From Phytoamicus setariae (GTDB lineage Bacteria > Pseudomonadota > Alphaproteobacteria > Rhizobiales > Rhizobiaceae): a stretch of 64,000 nt of DNA. The notes beneath the pieces are model-generated. The model made no database searches, was not told where the DNA came from, and saw nothing but the letters and a program-made list of their open reading frames with translations. This document shows, piece after piece, positions 38,337 through 48,870 of the stretch; position 1 is the first letter of the stretch, and the number at the start of each line of letters is the position of its first letter. The stretch lies in NCBI RefSeq assembly GCF_016722925.1, contig NZ_JAEQNC010000001.1:186001-250000 (forward strand). Reading direction: 5' to 3'. The position numbers and the translations under genes were made by a program.

Positions 38337-39050
38337 ATGACGAAGATTGCCGCAATCCTTTTCGACAAGGACGGGACGCTGCTGGACTTCGACAGGACGT
38401 GGGAGCCGGTCAATCGCCGCGCCAGCCTGTTTGCAGCGGGTGGCGATCCCGCATTGGCCGATCACATCATGCGCACATGCGGCATGGATCCTGAAACCGG
38501 CAAGACCGAGGGCGGTAGCCTTTTTGCCGCCGCCGCGCCAAGCGAGATCGTCGCGGCGATGGTCGAGGCGGGTGCACCTTTCTCGATTGAGGAACTGACG
38601 GTCGCAATCAACCGGATGTTCGTGGAAGGGGCGGCTCATGCGGTGGCTGTCACCGATCTCGAAGCTCTTTTCGCACGCTTGAAAGGCCGTGGCTTGCGGC
38701 TTGGTATTGCCTCGTCGGACAACGAGGCATCGATCCGGCGGATGGCCGAAAACATGGGCATCATGCCCTATATCGACTACATCGCCGGCTATGACAGTGG
38801 CCATGGCGTCAAGCCGGAACCTGGCATGATCGACGGATTTGCCGCAGGTCACGGGCTAGACCATGCCGAAATCGCTATGGTGGGCGACAACACCCATGAT
38901 CTGCACATGGCGCGTAATGCCAGAGCCGGCCTTGCCGTTGGCGTGCTGACGGGAACGAGCGATCGTGCGATGCTTTCACCGCATGCCGACCACGTGCTCG
39001 CCAGCATCGACGATCTCGAGGGGCTTCTGGACCGCCTTTCGGCGTCCTGA
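38337..39050 (+). CDS. HAD-family phosphatase between waaA and lpxK
   Basis: 237-residue HAD hydrolase. Motif I is ILFDKDGTLLDFDRTWEPV, motif II GIASSDNEAS, and motifs III/IV appear as GVKPEPGMI and MVGDNTHDLHMARNAR. The cap is the alpha-helical type used by phosphoglycolate-phosphatase-like enzymes. It starts two bases after waaA, so it belongs to that operon. The substrate is unknown; a role in lipid A precursor metabolism would be position-based inference. Confidence 0.88.
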   Translation: MTKIAAILFDKDGTLLDFDRTWEPVNRRASLFAAGGDPALADHIMRTCGMDPETGKTEGGSLFAAAAPSEIVAAMVEAGAPFSIEELTVAINRMFVEGAAHAVAVTDLEALFARLKGRGLRLGIASSDNEASIRRMAENMGIMPYIDYIAGYDSGHGVKPEPGMIDGFAAGHGLDHAEIAMVGDNTHDLHMARNARAGLAVGVLTGTSDRAMLSPHADHVLASIDDLEGLLDRLSAS

Positions 39051-39154
39051 TCTAGACGTTACCCGCAAACACCTTGCAATCTCTGGGCTTTTCGCGTTTT
39101 CTCGCCTGAAGGGCAAGTATCATTGGGGGCCCCGGTTAAGCGGGGCGCGGGGAC

Positions 39155-40180
39155 ATGGTTTCGGAAGCACCACCATTCTGGTGGAAGAAAGGCGATTGGC
39201 GGGCCTGGGCATTGGCACCCGCTTCCTGGATCTACGGGGCGATCGCCGGCCGCAATATGAAAAAAGCCAAGCGGCTGGAAATGGAAGTGCCGGTTATCTG
39301 CGTCGGCAACTTCACCGTCGGCGGTGCCGGCAAGACGCCAACCGTCATCGCGCTGGCCCGAGCTGCCCGTGCCAAGGGTTTCAAGCCGGGTGTTCTAAGC
39401 CGGGGCTATGGCGGCGGCATGGACAGAACAACAGTCGTCGATCACGCTCATCACCGTGCCAAGGACGTCGGTGACGAGCCTTTGCTGATCGCACGCGAAG
39501 CGCTGGCCGTGATTTCGCGCAAGCGTATCGAGGGCGCCAGGCGCCTGATCGACGAAGGCGCCAATCTTATCATCATGGACGACGGGTTCCAGAGCGCCAA
39601 GTTGCATTTCGATTATGCCTTGATGGTGATCGACACGATACGCGGCATCGGCAATGGCTTCATGGTTCCGGCAGGTCCCGTGCGTGCCCCGATCGACCTG
39701 CAGCTCAAATTTTCCACTGCCCTTCTCAAGGTTGGGGCCGGCAACCAGGCCGACCCTTTCATCCGCAAGGCAGCGCGTGCTGGCAAGCAGGTTCTGGAAG
39801 CCGCGATCCGTCCGGTTGCGCCGCCCGATATCGCCGGCAAGAACGTGCTCGCATTCGCAGGAATTGCTGATCCGGAGAAATTCTTCAGGACGGTCACCGA
39901 AATCGGCGGCATCATCTCTGCCAAACGTCCCTTCGGCGATCACCAGCATCTGACCGAGGACGAGATCAGCGATATCATCGAAACGGCCGATGCCGGAGAT
40001 CTGATCATCGTCACCACGGCCAAGGATGCCGTCAGGTTGATCGGCAGCCATGGGCAGGCCGCCGCACTTCTCGCCAGGTCACAGGTCATCGATGTGGAGA
40101 TGGTGTTCGATTCACCAGCCGCAACGGGCCGGATCATCGATCAGGCAGTTGCCGCCGCACGCAAGCGCCGGGTGCGCTAG
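39155..40180 (+). CDS. lpxK: Tetraacyldisaccharide 4'-kinase
   Basis: Phosphorylates the 4' position of the lipid A disaccharide at the inner membrane, 341 residues. An N-terminal hydrophobic helix ([18 protein letters not shown]) precedes the P-loop [14 protein letters not shown], then [20 protein letters not shown] and [15 protein letters not shown]. Near the C-terminus ITAKDAVRL-type sequence ([10 protein letters not shown]) and [12 protein letters not shown] are present. It follows the HAD gene by about 100 bases. Its TAG overlaps the stop of the convergent tetR gene. Confidence 0.95.
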   Translation: MVSEAPPFWWKKGDWRAWALAPASWIYGAIAGRNMKKAKRLEMEVPVICVGNFTVGGAGKTPTVIALARAARAKGFKPGVLSRGYGGGMDRTTVVDHAHHRAKDVGDEPLLIAREALAVISRKRIEGARRLIDEGANLIIMDDGFQSAKLHFDYALMVIDTIRGIGNGFMVPAGPVRAPIDLQLKFSTALLKVGAGNQADPFIRKAARAGKQVLEAAIRPVAPPDIAGKNVLAFAGIADPEKFFRTVTEIGGIISAKRPFGDHQHLTEDEISDIIETADAGDLIIVTTAKDAVRLIGSHGQAAALLARSQVIDVEMVFDSPAATGRIIDQAVAAARKRRVR

Positions 40181-40809
40181 GATTTCGGCAACGTAGCGCC
40201 ACGGCCATTGGTCGGCGCCAAAGCGGCCCACATCGTATCGATGATGTTGAGACCGAATGATTGCGACAATGGCTGATGGCCGACCAGCAGGCGATAGAAA
40301 ACAGGTGCATGCAGCATGTCGAGAATGACCTCGATGTCTGTCTTCAGCGCGATCTCCCCGTTGGCCTGTGCGTCGGTTAAGATACTCCGCGCCTTTTCCC
40401 GATACTGCAAGATGACACGCGACCTGAATGCCTTTGCCAATTCGCTTTCCTGATCGGCCGCCGCCATCGCTTGGGCAATCTGGCGTCCCCGCACCGTGGT
40501 GAAAGTCTCGAGCAGATGCTCGACATGCGCCTGCAGGCGCATTCGTGCACTGCCGTGCCCTTCGGCTGCTGGTTCCAGCGGCGTATCTGCCATGAGGGCT
40601 GCCATGGCCAATTCCTGTGCATTTCGCCAATAGCGATAGATCGTCGGTTTGCCGACGCGAGCCCGCTCGGCAACGGCCTCGATCGTCAGCCGTCCCAAAC
40701 CATCGGCAACGAGGATTTCATGCGCGGTTTGCAGGATCGCGCGCCTTGCTGCCTCGCTGCGCGGACGGCCGGGTTTGCCGACAGGTGGTTTCGAATTGTC
40801 TTGACTCAT
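40177..40809 (-). CDS. TetR-family regulator
   Basis: 210 residues from ATG 40809 ([19 protein letters not shown]). The N-terminal HTH is [20 protein letters not shown], the canonical TetR operator-binding helix pair. The C-terminal part ([16 protein letters not shown]) is TetR_C-like. It is divergent from the VOC gene over 48 bases that contain a CGTA-rich motif, so autoregulation and control of VOC and NTF2-like genes are likely. Its stop codon overlaps that of lpxK on the opposite strand. Confidence 0.9.
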   Translation of the reverse strand: MSQDNSKPPVGKPGRPRSEAARRAILQTAHEILVADGLGRLTIEAVAERARVGKPTIYRYWRNAQELAMAALMADTPLEPAAEGHGSARMRLQAHVEHLLETFTTVRGRQIAQAMAAADQESELAKAFRSRVILQYREKARSILTDAQANGEIALKTDIEVILDMLHAPVFYRLLVGHQPLSQSFGLNIIDTMWAALAPTNGRGATLPKS

Positions 40810-40815
40810 TATAAA

Positions 40816-40830
40816 ACGTATCGTAACGTA
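40816..40830. promoter_or_regulatory. Candidate TetR operator
   Basis: ACGT (40816-40819) and ACGT (40826-40829) flank ATCGTA, giving three CGTA repeats in 15 bases in the 48-base divergent interval. It is an imperfect dyad in the position expected for a local TetR repressor. No binding data are implied. Confidence 0.4.
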
Positions 40831-40857
40831 ATTATATCCAAACATCAAGGTGCCGTG

Positions 40858-41334
40858 ATGAACCAGATCACCGTGCGAAGCGTGAGTGCCTACCTTGCCA
40901 TCAAGGGGGCTGCGGATGCGATCGAATTCTACAAGAAGGCCTTCGGCGCGCAGGAAGACTTCCGGCTGGTCGATCCAGTCGATGGTCGGATTGGCCACGC
41001 GGAGCTGCTTCTCGGAGGCTACCGGCTCTACATCAGCGACGAGTACCCGGATTTTGGTGCGCTGAGTCCGGATTCGCTGGGCGGCACAACGGTCAAGTTC
41101 CATCTCGATGTCGACAATGTCGACCTGTTCATTGCCCATGCTGTCGATTGCGGGGCCCTGCTGCTGCGTCAGCCGAAAGTGGAGTTCCATGGCTACCGCA
41201 CGGGGATGATCGTCGATCCCTATGGCTACAGCTGGTTTGTTGCGACGAAGGTCAGTGATGTGGGCCCGGATGAGATGCAGCGAAAATGGACGAGCATGGC
41301 CTCTGAACATGGCTTCGAGCCGGAGACTGCATGA
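40858..41334 (+). CDS. VOC-family (glyoxalase/PhnB-like) protein
   Basis: 158 residues. The paired beta-alpha-beta-beta-beta modules of the vicinal-oxygen-chelate fold are visible: SVSAYLAIKGAADAIEFYKK AFGA at the N-terminus, IGHAELLLGGYRLYISDE, then VKFHLDVDNVDLFIAHAVD and IVDPYGYSWFVATK. This is the PhnB/YkcA subgroup, usually of unknown substrate. ATG 40858 has AAGG upstream. It overlaps the next gene (ATGATGA), so the two are coupled. Confidence 0.85.
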   Translation: MNQITVRSVSAYLAIKGAADAIEFYKKAFGAQEDFRLVDPVDGRIGHAELLLGGYRLYISDEYPDFGALSPDSLGGTTVKFHLDVDNVDLFIAHAVDCGALLLRQPKVEFHGYRTGMIVDPYGYSWFVATKVSDVGPDEMQRKWTSMASEHGFEPETA

Positions 41335-41711
41335 TGAACTCCCTCCAATTCGAAGAGTTTGTGACAGTTGAAAATGCGTTCAGCGCGGCCATGGTGTCCA
41401 ATGACATCGGCCGGATCGCGGATTGCATGGCAGACGAGTGGGTGCTTGTGACACCTGAAAGCGGGCCAGTCAGCCGCAAGGGAATGCTGGACGCCATCGC
41501 AAGCGGCATCTTAAGCCACGACATGATGACCAAGGAGATAGTTCGGGTCGAGATTTACGGGGAGATCGCCGTCGTTACCGGACGCGGCCGAAATTCCGGC
41601 ACCTTCCGAGGTGAACCGATCAAAGCCGATGAATGGATCACCGATATATACCGAAAAGTTGAAGACAAGTGGCTGTGTGTTCTGACCCACTTGAGCCCGG
41701 CAACCGGCTGA
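41331..41711 (+). CDS. NTF2-like / SnoaL-type small protein
   Basis: 126 residues. A cone-like alpha+beta fold is suggested by FVTVENAFSAAMVSNDIGR (helix), DEWVLVTPESGPVSRKGML, IYGEIAVVTGRGRNSGTF and DEWITDIYRKVEDKWLCVL. These are the features of DUF4440/SnoaL-like proteins, which bind small ligands or catalyse isomerisations. It overlaps the VOC gene stop, so both belong to the unit presumably controlled by the divergent TetR. Confidence 0.8.
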   Translation: MMNSLQFEEFVTVENAFSAAMVSNDIGRIADCMADEWVLVTPESGPVSRKGMLDAIASGILSHDMMTKEIVRVEIYGEIAVVTGRGRNSGTFRGEPIKADEWITDIYRKVEDKWLCVLTHLSPATG

Positions 41712-41725
41712 CCAGACGCGGGCGA

Positions 41726-41956
41726 CTAACCTGCCGAACCCGGCAGCACGCCCGCACGCTTGTCGGCTTCGAAGGAAGCCTCCGCATCGGCATAAGGCTC
41801 CTGCCGGTCCACACTCCAGTATTTGAGCTCGTCAATGGGGATCGCCTTGCCGGTAATGGCGCAGGTGACGAAGCCGCCCGGCATCAGGATCTGGAAATCG
41901 CCGTCGAGATACCGGATCTTGGCCTCGCGGCTGCCGCTTCCTTCAAACCGGTTCAT
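41726..41956 (-). CDS. DUF2093 family small protein
   Basis: 76 residues. The sequence AKIRYLDGDFQILMPGGFV, then CAITGKAIPIDELKYWSV, is the DUF2093 core, a short alphaproteobacterial family of unknown function, here close to mutL. It is separated from lpxK, its usual neighbour in rhizobia, by the TetR/VOC/NTF2-like set. It lies downstream of mutL on the same strand with a gap of about 70 bases. Confidence 0.87.
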   Translation of the reverse strand: MNRFEGSGSREAKIRYLDGDFQILMPGGFVTCAITGKAIPIDELKYWSVDRQEPYADAEASFEADKRAGVLPGSAG

Positions 41957-42025
41957 TGTCGTGACTTCCTTTCAACGTTTTGCCGGATATAGCGCCCGCC
42001 GCACGGGATTGCAATTCGGGTCCGG

Positions 42026-43828
42026 TCAACTGCGGCCGAACAAACGCTCGATATCGGCAAGCTTGAGGCGGATATAGGTCGGCCGGCCGTGGTTGCACTG
42101 GCCGGAGCCGGGTGTTGCTTCCATCTGCCTCAGCAGCGCGTTCATTTCTTCGATCCGCAGCCGCCGCCCTGACCGAACGGACCCGTGACAGGCCATGGTG
42201 GCGGCAACATGTTCGAGCCGTGCATTCAAGGTGCCCGACGTGTCCCATTCGCCGATCTCGTCGGCGAGTTCGCGGACGAGCGCGCCAGCATCGATCTCGC
42301 CCAGCATTGCCGGTGTCTCCCGGATCAGGATCGCGCCGGGACCGAAACGCTCGTAATGCAGGCCGAGTTGTTTCAGGCTTTCGGCGTGCTCCATCAGGCG
42401 GTCGCAGTCTTCCTCGGGCAGGTCGGCGATTTCGGGGATCAGCAGCGCCTGCGAAGCGATCGTCTTGGCATGCAACGCCTTGCGCATATCCTCGAACACC
42501 AGCCGTTCGTGAGCCGCATGCTGGTCGACAATTACCATGCCGTCGTCAGTCTGGGCGATGATGTAGTTCTCATGTACCTGAGCGCGGGCGGCGCCCAGCG
42601 GATGACTTTCGATCCGCTCGGCCAATCGTTCTTCAGCCGGCTCCGCAACCGGTTCGGCGCGTGCCGACGGTATGGCCATATCGCCGAACATGGGCGAGAC
42701 CGTCTCACGCAGCCCGCCCTGGGGCTCGCTCGAAAACGGCCGGAATGGCGAGGCAGCCGGTGTCCAGTTCTGGGCCGGCGGCGGACGATAGCCGGTGTGG
42801 AACGCCGACATCATCGCGCGGGCAGCCGTGGTCGAGGACCGGTCACCATCGCGGGCAAGTGCCTCGCGGATCGCCCCGACGATCAGGCCGCGCACCAGCC
42901 CCGGATCGCGGAAGCGCACGTCGGATTTGGCCGGATGCACATTGACGTCGACAAGCGCCGGATCGAGGCTGATATCCAGCACCGCCACGGGATAGCGGCC
43001 GGAGGGGATGGTCTCCGCGTAGGCGCCGCGCAGGGCCGACGATATGAGTTTGTCGGCGACCGGCCGGCCGTTGACGAAGGCAAACTGATGGGCCGCGTTG
43101 CCACGGTTGAAGACGGGAAGCCCGGCATAACCTGTCAGTCGGATCTCCTCACGATCCGCATCGATGGCGATGGCGTTCTCCTCGAAATCCTTGCCGATCA
43201 CCTGGGCAATGCGTCCGAGCTTGTCGTCGCCGGTTGCCGGAAATTCAAGTGTCGAACGATCGGTGCCTGATAATGTGAAGCGAACATTCGGGAAGGCGAT
43301 CGCCATTCGGCGGACCACTTCGGTGATGGCGCCGGCCTCGGCCTTTTCCGATTTGAGGAATTTCAGCCGCGCCGGGGTGGCGAAGAACAGGTCGCGTACC
43401 TCGACGATCGTGCCGGGATTTGCAGCCTTTGGCCGAAGCTCGGAGACCTTGCCGCCGATGACCACGACCTCCGACCCGTCGGACGCGTCCCTGGTCCGGC
43501 TGGTGATCGAAAGCTTGGCCACCGAGCCGATTGACGGCAGTGCTTCACCCCGGAAACCCAGGGTGCGGATATCGTCGAGCCCGTTGTCGAGCTTGGAGGT
43601 GCAATGCCGGCGGACGGCGAGTTCAAGATCGGCGCGCTGCATTCCCGATCCATTGTCGGTGACGCGCAGCAGGCTCTTGCCGCCGCCGGACGTGGCGATT
43701 TCGATACGGCTGGCGCCGGCATCGACGGCGTTTTCGATCAACTCCTTGGCAGCGCTGGCGGGTCGTTCGATGACTTCGCCGGCGGCAATCTGGTTGATCA
43801 GCGTTTCAGGCAGGAGCTTGATGGACAT
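42026..43828 (-). CDS. mutL: DNA mismatch repair protein MutL (endonuclease type)
   Basis: 600 residues. The GHKL ATPase motifs are [33 protein letters not shown] and [18 protein letters not shown]. After a linker, the C-terminal dimerisation/endonuclease domain carries [14 protein letters not shown], fitting DQHA-x2-E-x4-E, and a late [11 protein letters not shown]. The nuclease motif fits the absence of MutH in this lineage: nicking is expected to be intrinsic. ATG 43828 gives the standard [13 protein letters not shown] start; the longer frame runs into the preceding kinase gene. Confidence 0.95.
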   Translation of the reverse strand: MSIKLLPETLINQIAAGEVIERPASAAKELIENAVDAGASRIEIATSGGGKSLLRVTDNGSGMQRADLELAVRRHCTSKLDNGLDDIRTLGFRGEALPSIGSVAKLSITSRTRDASDGSEVVVIGGKVSELRPKAANPGTIVEVRDLFFATPARLKFLKSEKAEAGAITEVVRRMAIAFPNVRFTLSGTDRSTLEFPATGDDKLGRIAQVIGKDFEENAIAIDADREEIRLTGYAGLPVFNRGNAAHQFAFVNGRPVADKLISSALRGAYAETIPSGRYPVAVLDISLDPALVDVNVHPAKSDVRFRDPGLVRGLIVGAIREALARDGDRSSTTAARAMMSAFHTGYRPPPAQNWTPAASPFRPFSSEPQGGLRETVSPMFGDMAIPSARAEPVAEPAEERLAERIESHPLGAARAQVHENYIIAQTDDGMVIVDQHAAHERLVFEDMRKALHAKTIASQALLIPEIADLPEEDCDRLMEHAESLKQLGLHYERFGPGAILIRETPAMLGEIDAGALVRELADEIGEWDTSGTLNARLEHVAATMACHGSVRSGRRLRIEEMNALLRQMEATPGSGQCNHGRPTYIRLKLADIERLFGRS

Positions 43829-43872
43829 AAGGCTATTTTCGCGGATTCGGTGGGCAAAGCAAAGCGGGAAAT

Positions 43873-46800
43873 CTATTCGGCGGCCGCTTTTCCAAGGCCC
43901 ACGAACCGGCTGAGCACGGCCCGAAGGGCCGCGGGCTTGACCGGCTTGTTGAGCAGTTCGACGCCTGCGCGCTCGGCTTCGCCGCGGACGTCGGTCGTGC
44001 GGTCGGCGGTGACCAGCAGAGCCGGTACCGGGCCCAGCTTTTCGCGCAGACATTTGATCACCTCGAGCCCGGTGCCATGGTCGAGGTGATAATCGGCAAC
44101 GATCGCATCGGGACAGTAGCCACCTTCGATAGCGGTTAATGCGAAATCGATGCCTGTGGCGGTCTCTACCTTGCAGCCCCAGCCACCCAGCAGCAGCCGC
44201 ATGCCATCAAGGATGCGCGCTTCGTTATCGATGCAAAGCACCTTGAACTGGTCAAGCCGTTCAGCAGGTCGTGAGGTTGGCTTTCTGGTCTCGGCGGGCA
44301 GGGCAGGCGTCTCGGTGAGATCGAGCGGAATGCGCACCCGAAACATCGTGCCTTTGCCGGGAACGGATTGCAGTTCGACAGGATGGCTGAGCACGCGCGC
44401 AATGCGATCGACGATCGACAGGCCCAAGCCGAGGCCCGTGGATGTTCGCGCGCCTTCGTCCAGCCGCGCGAATTCCTTGAACACTGTCTTGAACTTCGAT
44501 GCCGGAATGCCGATGCCGGTGTCGTAAACCTCAATCCACGCCTCATCTCCTCGCCGGCGCACCCCTACCAGCACCCGTCCCTTGACGGTATACTTGATGG
44601 CATTGGAAACCAGATTCTGTACCACGCGGCGCAGCAATGTCGGGTCGGTACGAACCCTCAGGTTCGTCGGCAGAACGGTCAGCCGCAGATCTCGGGCGCG
44701 CGCCAGCGGCTGGTAGTCGGTTTCAATCCGCTTGAGGAAGCCGTCGAGGTTGACCCCCTGCAGCCGCGGCTTCATCGCGCCTGTGTCGAGCCGGGAAATA
44801 TCGAGGACGGCACCGAGGATCGTTTCCACCGACTCCAGCGCTGAATCGATGTTGAGCACAAGGTCGCTGTTACGCGAATGGCCGAGCCGCTCGACCAGCG
44901 ACGACGAGTAGAGCCGGGCGGCGTTCAGGGGCTGGAGGATGTCATGGCCGGCGGCGGCGAAGAAACGCGTCTTGCCGATGTTGGCGTCTTCGGCGGAGGC
45001 CCGGGCTTCGGCAAGCTGTCTGTTGACTTCGGTCAGTTCGCTGGTGCGTTCGTTGACGCGCTGCTCCAGTGTTTCGTTGGCGACTTCGAGTGCACGATTT
45101 GCCCGGACGCGTTCGGTAATGTCGGTACAGGTGGCGACCACGCCGCGGTCGGGCATGGGATTGGATCGCAGTTCCACGATGCGCGCCCCACCGTCCAGCG
45201 TCAGCACGAATGGCGTGTCCGGCGTCAGGATCTTTTCCATCACGTCGACCTCTTCACCTTCGCGGATGTCGCCCCGCTCCGCCAGCAGGATAATGATTCC
45301 CGAAAGCGGATATCCCACCTGACCGACCGATTCCGGTAGCTCCAGCAGGGTGCGGAAGCGCTTGTTCCAGATCGCCAGCCGGTTTTCGCCGTCGAACACC
45401 GCGATCCCCTGGTCCATCTGCGAAAGCGCGGTCTGCAGCACGCCCTGATTATACTGCAGCGCCTCGCTTGCCTGATCGAGCAGCAGCGCGGTGTCGTTGG
45501 GGTGCTCGTCCATGCGCCGCATGGTCAGTGAAATCACCAGCCGCGCCGACGATGATCCGATTGCCGATCCCAGCATCTGCTCGGCAAAGTTCAGCAATTC
45601 GGCATCGGCAAATCGACGATCGTCCAGCACCTTGCCGGAGGAATACTCATAACTGGCAAACGAGCGCGCCATCCGCTCTTCGCCGAGGTAGCGGACAATC
45701 GCCTGCTTGAGGTCGCCGACAGTCAGGTTCGTGCGCCAGCTACGCAGCAGCGGCTTGGCGTTCGCGTCGCGTGGTACGAAGACGTTGGCTTGCTGCCGCT
45801 CGATCAGGTTCGAGTTGCGGGTCATGGAACCGATGACAAACGCTGCGACATTGACGATCAGGCTGAGCAATACCGAATTGATGAAGGCATCGTGGCCCGG
45901 TCCGGAAAAGAAAGTCGACGACGGCAACAGCGCGTCGAGAATAGCGCCTGCATCGCGCGATGTGTCGGTGCCGCCCAGGCTAGGAATGAACAGCAGCCAC
46001 ACCCAGACGGCAAAGCCGGAAATCAGCCCGGCGATCGCGCCGCGCGCATTGGCCCTGCGCCAGAAGAGGCCGCCGAGCGTCGCAGGCGCGATCTGGGAGA
46101 TCGCCGCAAAGGCAATGAGGCCGATGGACGCCAGCCCGCTCTCGGACCCGGCGGACCGATAATAGCCGTAGCCTAGCAAGAGGACGGCGAAGATGGCGCC
46201 GCGGCGCACCGTAAGCACAAGCCTTCCGAGATCCTCGCCGTCCCGCGAGGCTGCCACCAGATTGCGACGCAGCAAGATGGGCATGACGATGTCGTTGGAA
46301 ATCATGATGGCAAGGGCTACCGATTCCACGATCACCATGGCAGTCGCCGCGGAGAAGCCACCGATGAAGGCGATCAAGGTAATCGTCGGCATTCCGGCAT
46401 TCATCGGCACTGTCAGAACGTAGAGATCGCCGTTGCCGGTTCCATTGAACAGCAGGGCGCCGCCGATAGCGATCGGCAGCACGAACAGGTTTATCAGGAT
46501 CAGATAGAGCGGGAAGAACAGGCGCGCGAGCTTGAGTTCTCCCGATGTGCGGTTCTCGACCACCATGACGTGGAACTGGCGGGGTAGCATGATAATCGCA
46601 AAGGCGGAAAGCGCGGTGATCATGATCCAGCGGCTGAGCGGCGTCGTATGAAACAGCGCTTCGGATGCCGGCGCATGCGCTTTGGCGAGCGCCAGCAGAT
46701 TTGAAGGGCCGTCGAAAATGACGTAGACGACGGTGATGCCGATGGTCAGCAGCGCGACCAGCTTAACGACGGATTCCATCGCAATTGCCAGGATCAAGCC

Positions 46801-47376
46801 GTCCTGATGTTCGGTCGCATCGGCATGGCGCGTGCCAAAGACGACAGCAAAAAAGGCGAGCGACAGCGATACGAGCAGCGGAAGGTCGATCAACTGGTGC
46901 TGGTCCAGACCAATCGCATAGCCCGACGTATCGACAAGCGCTGCGACAGAGTTGGAGACTGCCTTGAGCTGTAGCGCAATGTAGGGAACGGCACCTGCAA
47001 GCGCGATGAAGGCGACGATCATCGCCACGACAGGGTTTTTGCCGTAGCGGGCGGCGACGAAGTCGGCGATCGATGTGAGTTTCTCGGCCTTGGCGATTGC
47101 CGTGATGCGGCGCAACAGCGGCAGGCCGATGGTGAACATCAGGACCGGGCCGATATAGATCGCCAGGAACTCGAAGCCGCGTTCGGACGCCAGTCCGACG
47201 CCGCCGAAATATGTCCAGGATGTGCAGTAGATCGCCAGACTGAGTGCATAGACCACCGGGCGGCCGGAAATGGTCGACGCGGCCGCCTTCGCCCGCCGGT
47301 CCGCGAGGCTAGCTACCGCAAACAGCAGGACCAGATAGGCGAACGCCGAGCCGAAAACCACCCAGCCTGGCAGCAT
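43873..47376 (-). CDS. Sodium/solute-symporter-fused hybrid histidine kinase (CbrA-like)
   Basis: 1167 residues. The N-terminal half is a multi-helix SSS-type transporter domain ([39 protein letters not shown]). A PAS-like segment follows ([20 protein letters not shown]), then a coiled coil, the H-box [16 protein letters not shown], the ATPase motifs [20 protein letters not shown] and [15 protein letters not shown], and a C-terminal receiver with phospho-acceptor Asp in [22 protein letters not shown] precedes ATG 47376. In CbrA-type kinases the transporter part moves a small molecule or senses its flux. The cognate response regulator is not in this window. Confidence 0.9.
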   Translation of the reverse strand: MLPGWVVFGSAFAYLVLLFAVASLADRRAKAAASTISGRPVVYALSLAIYCTSWTYFGGVGLASERGFEFLAIYIGPVLMFTIGLPLLRRITAIAKAEKLTSIADFVAARYGKNPVVAMIVAFIALAGAVPYIALQLKAVSNSVAALVDTSGYAIGLDQHQLIDLPLLVSLSLAFFAVVFGTRHADATEHQDGLILAIAMESVVKLVALLTIGITVVYVIFDGPSNLLALAKAHAPASEALFHTTPLSRWIMITALSAFAIIMLPRQFHVMVVENRTSGELKLARLFFPLYLILINLFVLPIAIGGALLFNGTGNGDLYVLTVPMNAGMPTITLIAFIGGFSAATAMVIVESVALAIMISNDIVMPILLRRNLVAASRDGEDLGRLVLTVRRGAIFAVLLLGYGYYRSAGSESGLASIGLIAFAAISQIAPATLGGLFWRRANARGAIAGLISGFAVWVWLLFIPSLGGTDTSRDAGAILDALLPSSTFFSGPGHDAFINSVLLSLIVNVAAFVIGSMTRNSNLIERQQANVFVPRDANAKPLLRSWRTNLTVGDLKQAIVRYLGEERMARSFASYEYSSGKVLDDRRFADAELLNFAEQMLGSAIGSSSARLVISLTMRRMDEHPNDTALLLDQASEALQYNQGVLQTALSQMDQGIAVFDGENRLAIWNKRFRTLLELPESVGQVGYPLSGIIILLAERGDIREGEEVDVMEKILTPDTPFVLTLDGGARIVELRSNPMPDRGVVATCTDITERVRANRALEVANETLEQRVNERTSELTEVNRQLAEARASAEDANIGKTRFFAAAGHDILQPLNAARLYSSSLVERLGHSRNSDLVLNIDSALESVETILGAVLDISRLDTGAMKPRLQGVNLDGFLKRIETDYQPLARARDLRLTVLPTNLRVRTDPTLLRRVVQNLVSNAIKYTVKGRVLVGVRRRGDEAWIEVYDTGIGIPASKFKTVFKEFARLDEGARTSTGLGLGLSIVDRIARVLSHPVELQSVPGKGTMFRVRIPLDLTETPALPAETRKPTSRPAERLDQFKVLCIDNEARILDGMRLLLGGWGCKVETATGIDFALTAIEGGYCPDAIVADYHLDHGTGLEVIKCLREKLGPVPALLVTADRTTDVRGEAERAGVELLNKPVKPAALRAVLSRFVGLGKAAAE

Positions 47377-47586
47377 GAAACCTCCCTTGGGCGCAACGAG
47401 CACCGTTATCGCCGGACAATAATGCGATTGGCGGACGCTGCAAAGTCATGCTTTCGTCGTGAGGATGTATGCGCCGACCCTTATCAAGAATTGTGTTGGG
47501 CGAAATTGCTATTGCCTTGCGACAAATTGGCATATGCGGTTTATTTATCTTGCTGGTCTTCCAGCAGAAAACAGCAGGAGAGGCTA

Positions 47587-47994
47587 ATGCTACAGGAATT
47601 CAAGACCTTCATCGCGCGCGGCAATGTTCTGGATCTGGCCGTCGGTGTGATCATCGGCGCGTCCTTCGGAGCCATCGTCAAGTCGCTGACCGACGATCTG
47701 ATCATGCCCATCGTTGGCGCGGTCATCGGCGGCATCGATTTCTCGAACTATTTTGTTCCGCTGTCGAGCAAGGTCACGGCCACATCGCTCGCCGCCGCGC
47801 GCGAGCAGGGGGCAGTTTTCGCTTACGGCAATTTCATCACGGTCGCGATCAACTTCATGATCATCGCCTGGATCATTTTCCTGCTCGTCAAGGCGGTCAA
47901 TCGCGCCATTCCCAAGAAGGAAGCCGAAGCACCAGCCGGTCCGTCCGATGAGGTCAAATTGCTGACCGAGATTCGCGACTCGCTGAAGAAATAG
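47587..47994 (+). CDS. mscL: Large-conductance mechanosensitive channel
   Basis: 135 residues. It has the MscL N-terminal helix ([20 protein letters not shown]), TM1 [19 protein letters not shown], a periplasmic loop of usual size, TM2 [21 protein letters not shown] and the cytoplasmic helix [10 protein letters not shown]. The pentameric channel vents solutes on hypo-osmotic shock. ATG 47587 has GGAGAGG upstream; the frame from 47422 adds an unconserved extension. It ends 3 bases from the convergent patatin gene. Confidence 0.95.
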   Translation: MLQEFKTFIARGNVLDLAVGVIIGASFGAIVKSLTDDLIMPIVGAVIGGIDFSNYFVPLSSKVTATSLAAAREQGAVFAYGNFITVAINFMIIAWIIFLLVKAVNRAIPKKEAEAPAGPSDEVKLLTEIRDSLKK

Positions 47995-47997
47995 TCT

Positions 47998-48870
47998 TCA
48001 GCCAGATCTCGCGCGCTCGGCGAATGCGGCGTCGAGCGCGCGTTTGACATCCTCCTTGATGCCGGCGGAAATCTCCAGGACTTCGCCAGCCCTGAGAAAA
48101 TCCATGACCTTGAAACGTCCGACGCTGGGCCGCAGGAGGATGTCGGGCGCTTCGATCTTGAGCTTTTCAGCTATGATCGATTGCATCATCAACTGGCTTG
48201 CGCCGAACAGGCTGTCGATACGGTTCGGCATGCGGTCGATTTCGCCTTCCGGGCCGCCGACCACATCGATGCCGACGACGATGTCGGCCTTTCCGAGCAG
48301 GTGATCAAACGGCACAGGATTGAAAATGCCGCCGTCGATCATGATGCGGCCGTTTACCCGGACCGGCATGAACACGGCAGGAATAGCCGCGGATGCGGCC
48401 AGCGCCTGGATAAGGTCGCCTGTGCCGAGCAATACTTCTGACTGACCGTAGTAATCGGTCGCCGTGACCTGAAGGGGAATGGCAAGGTCGGCGAAATCCT
48501 GCGGCAGCGCGTCTGGGAGAAATGCCTTCAGGACGCGCTCGAGATTGTACTGGCCCAGTCGGAAACCGTTGACAACGGCCTCGCGTACTGACGTCGGCCG
48601 CATCGACCAGATCCGGTTCATGACCTCGCGGCGGTTGCCGACCGATTTCAAGGTGAATTCGCGGATGTCGCGGCCTTTCATGCCGGCTGCCATGCCGGCA
48701 CCCATGATCGCCCCGATCGATGATCCGGTAATGGCGACCGGGCGGATGCCGAGTTCGTCCAGCGCCTCGATGACATGGATATGGGCAAGGCCCCGCGCAC
48801 CGCCTCCGCCGAACGCGACGGCTACGGTCGGGGAGGAATGCGGGTCACTGACGATGCCGATTGCGTCCAT
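47998..48870 (-). CDS. Patatin-like phospholipase (RssA-type)
   Basis: 290 residues. The oxyanion loop GGGGARGLAHIHVIEAL, the nucleophile elbow ITGSSIGAIMGAG, and the catalytic Asp in MIDGGIFNPVP are all present. Patatin-family enzymes hydrolyse membrane lipids. The N-terminal RssA-like form is probably cytoplasmic or membrane-peripheral. Its start codon directly follows the rsmD stop, so it is the last gene of the rluB-rsmD-patatin operon. Confidence 0.92.
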   Translation of the reverse strand: MDAIGIVSDPHSSPTVAVAFGGGGARGLAHIHVIEALDELGIRPVAITGSSIGAIMGAGMAAGMKGRDIREFTLKSVGNRREVMNRIWSMRPTSVREAVVNGFRLGQYNLERVLKAFLPDALPQDFADLAIPLQVTATDYYGQSEVLLGTGDLIQALAASAAIPAVFMPVRVNGRIMIDGGIFNPVPFDHLLGKADIVVGIDVVGGPEGEIDRMPNRIDSLFGASQLMMQSIIAEKLKIEAPDILLRPSVGRFKVMDFLRAGEVLEISAGIKEDVKRALDAAFAERARSG

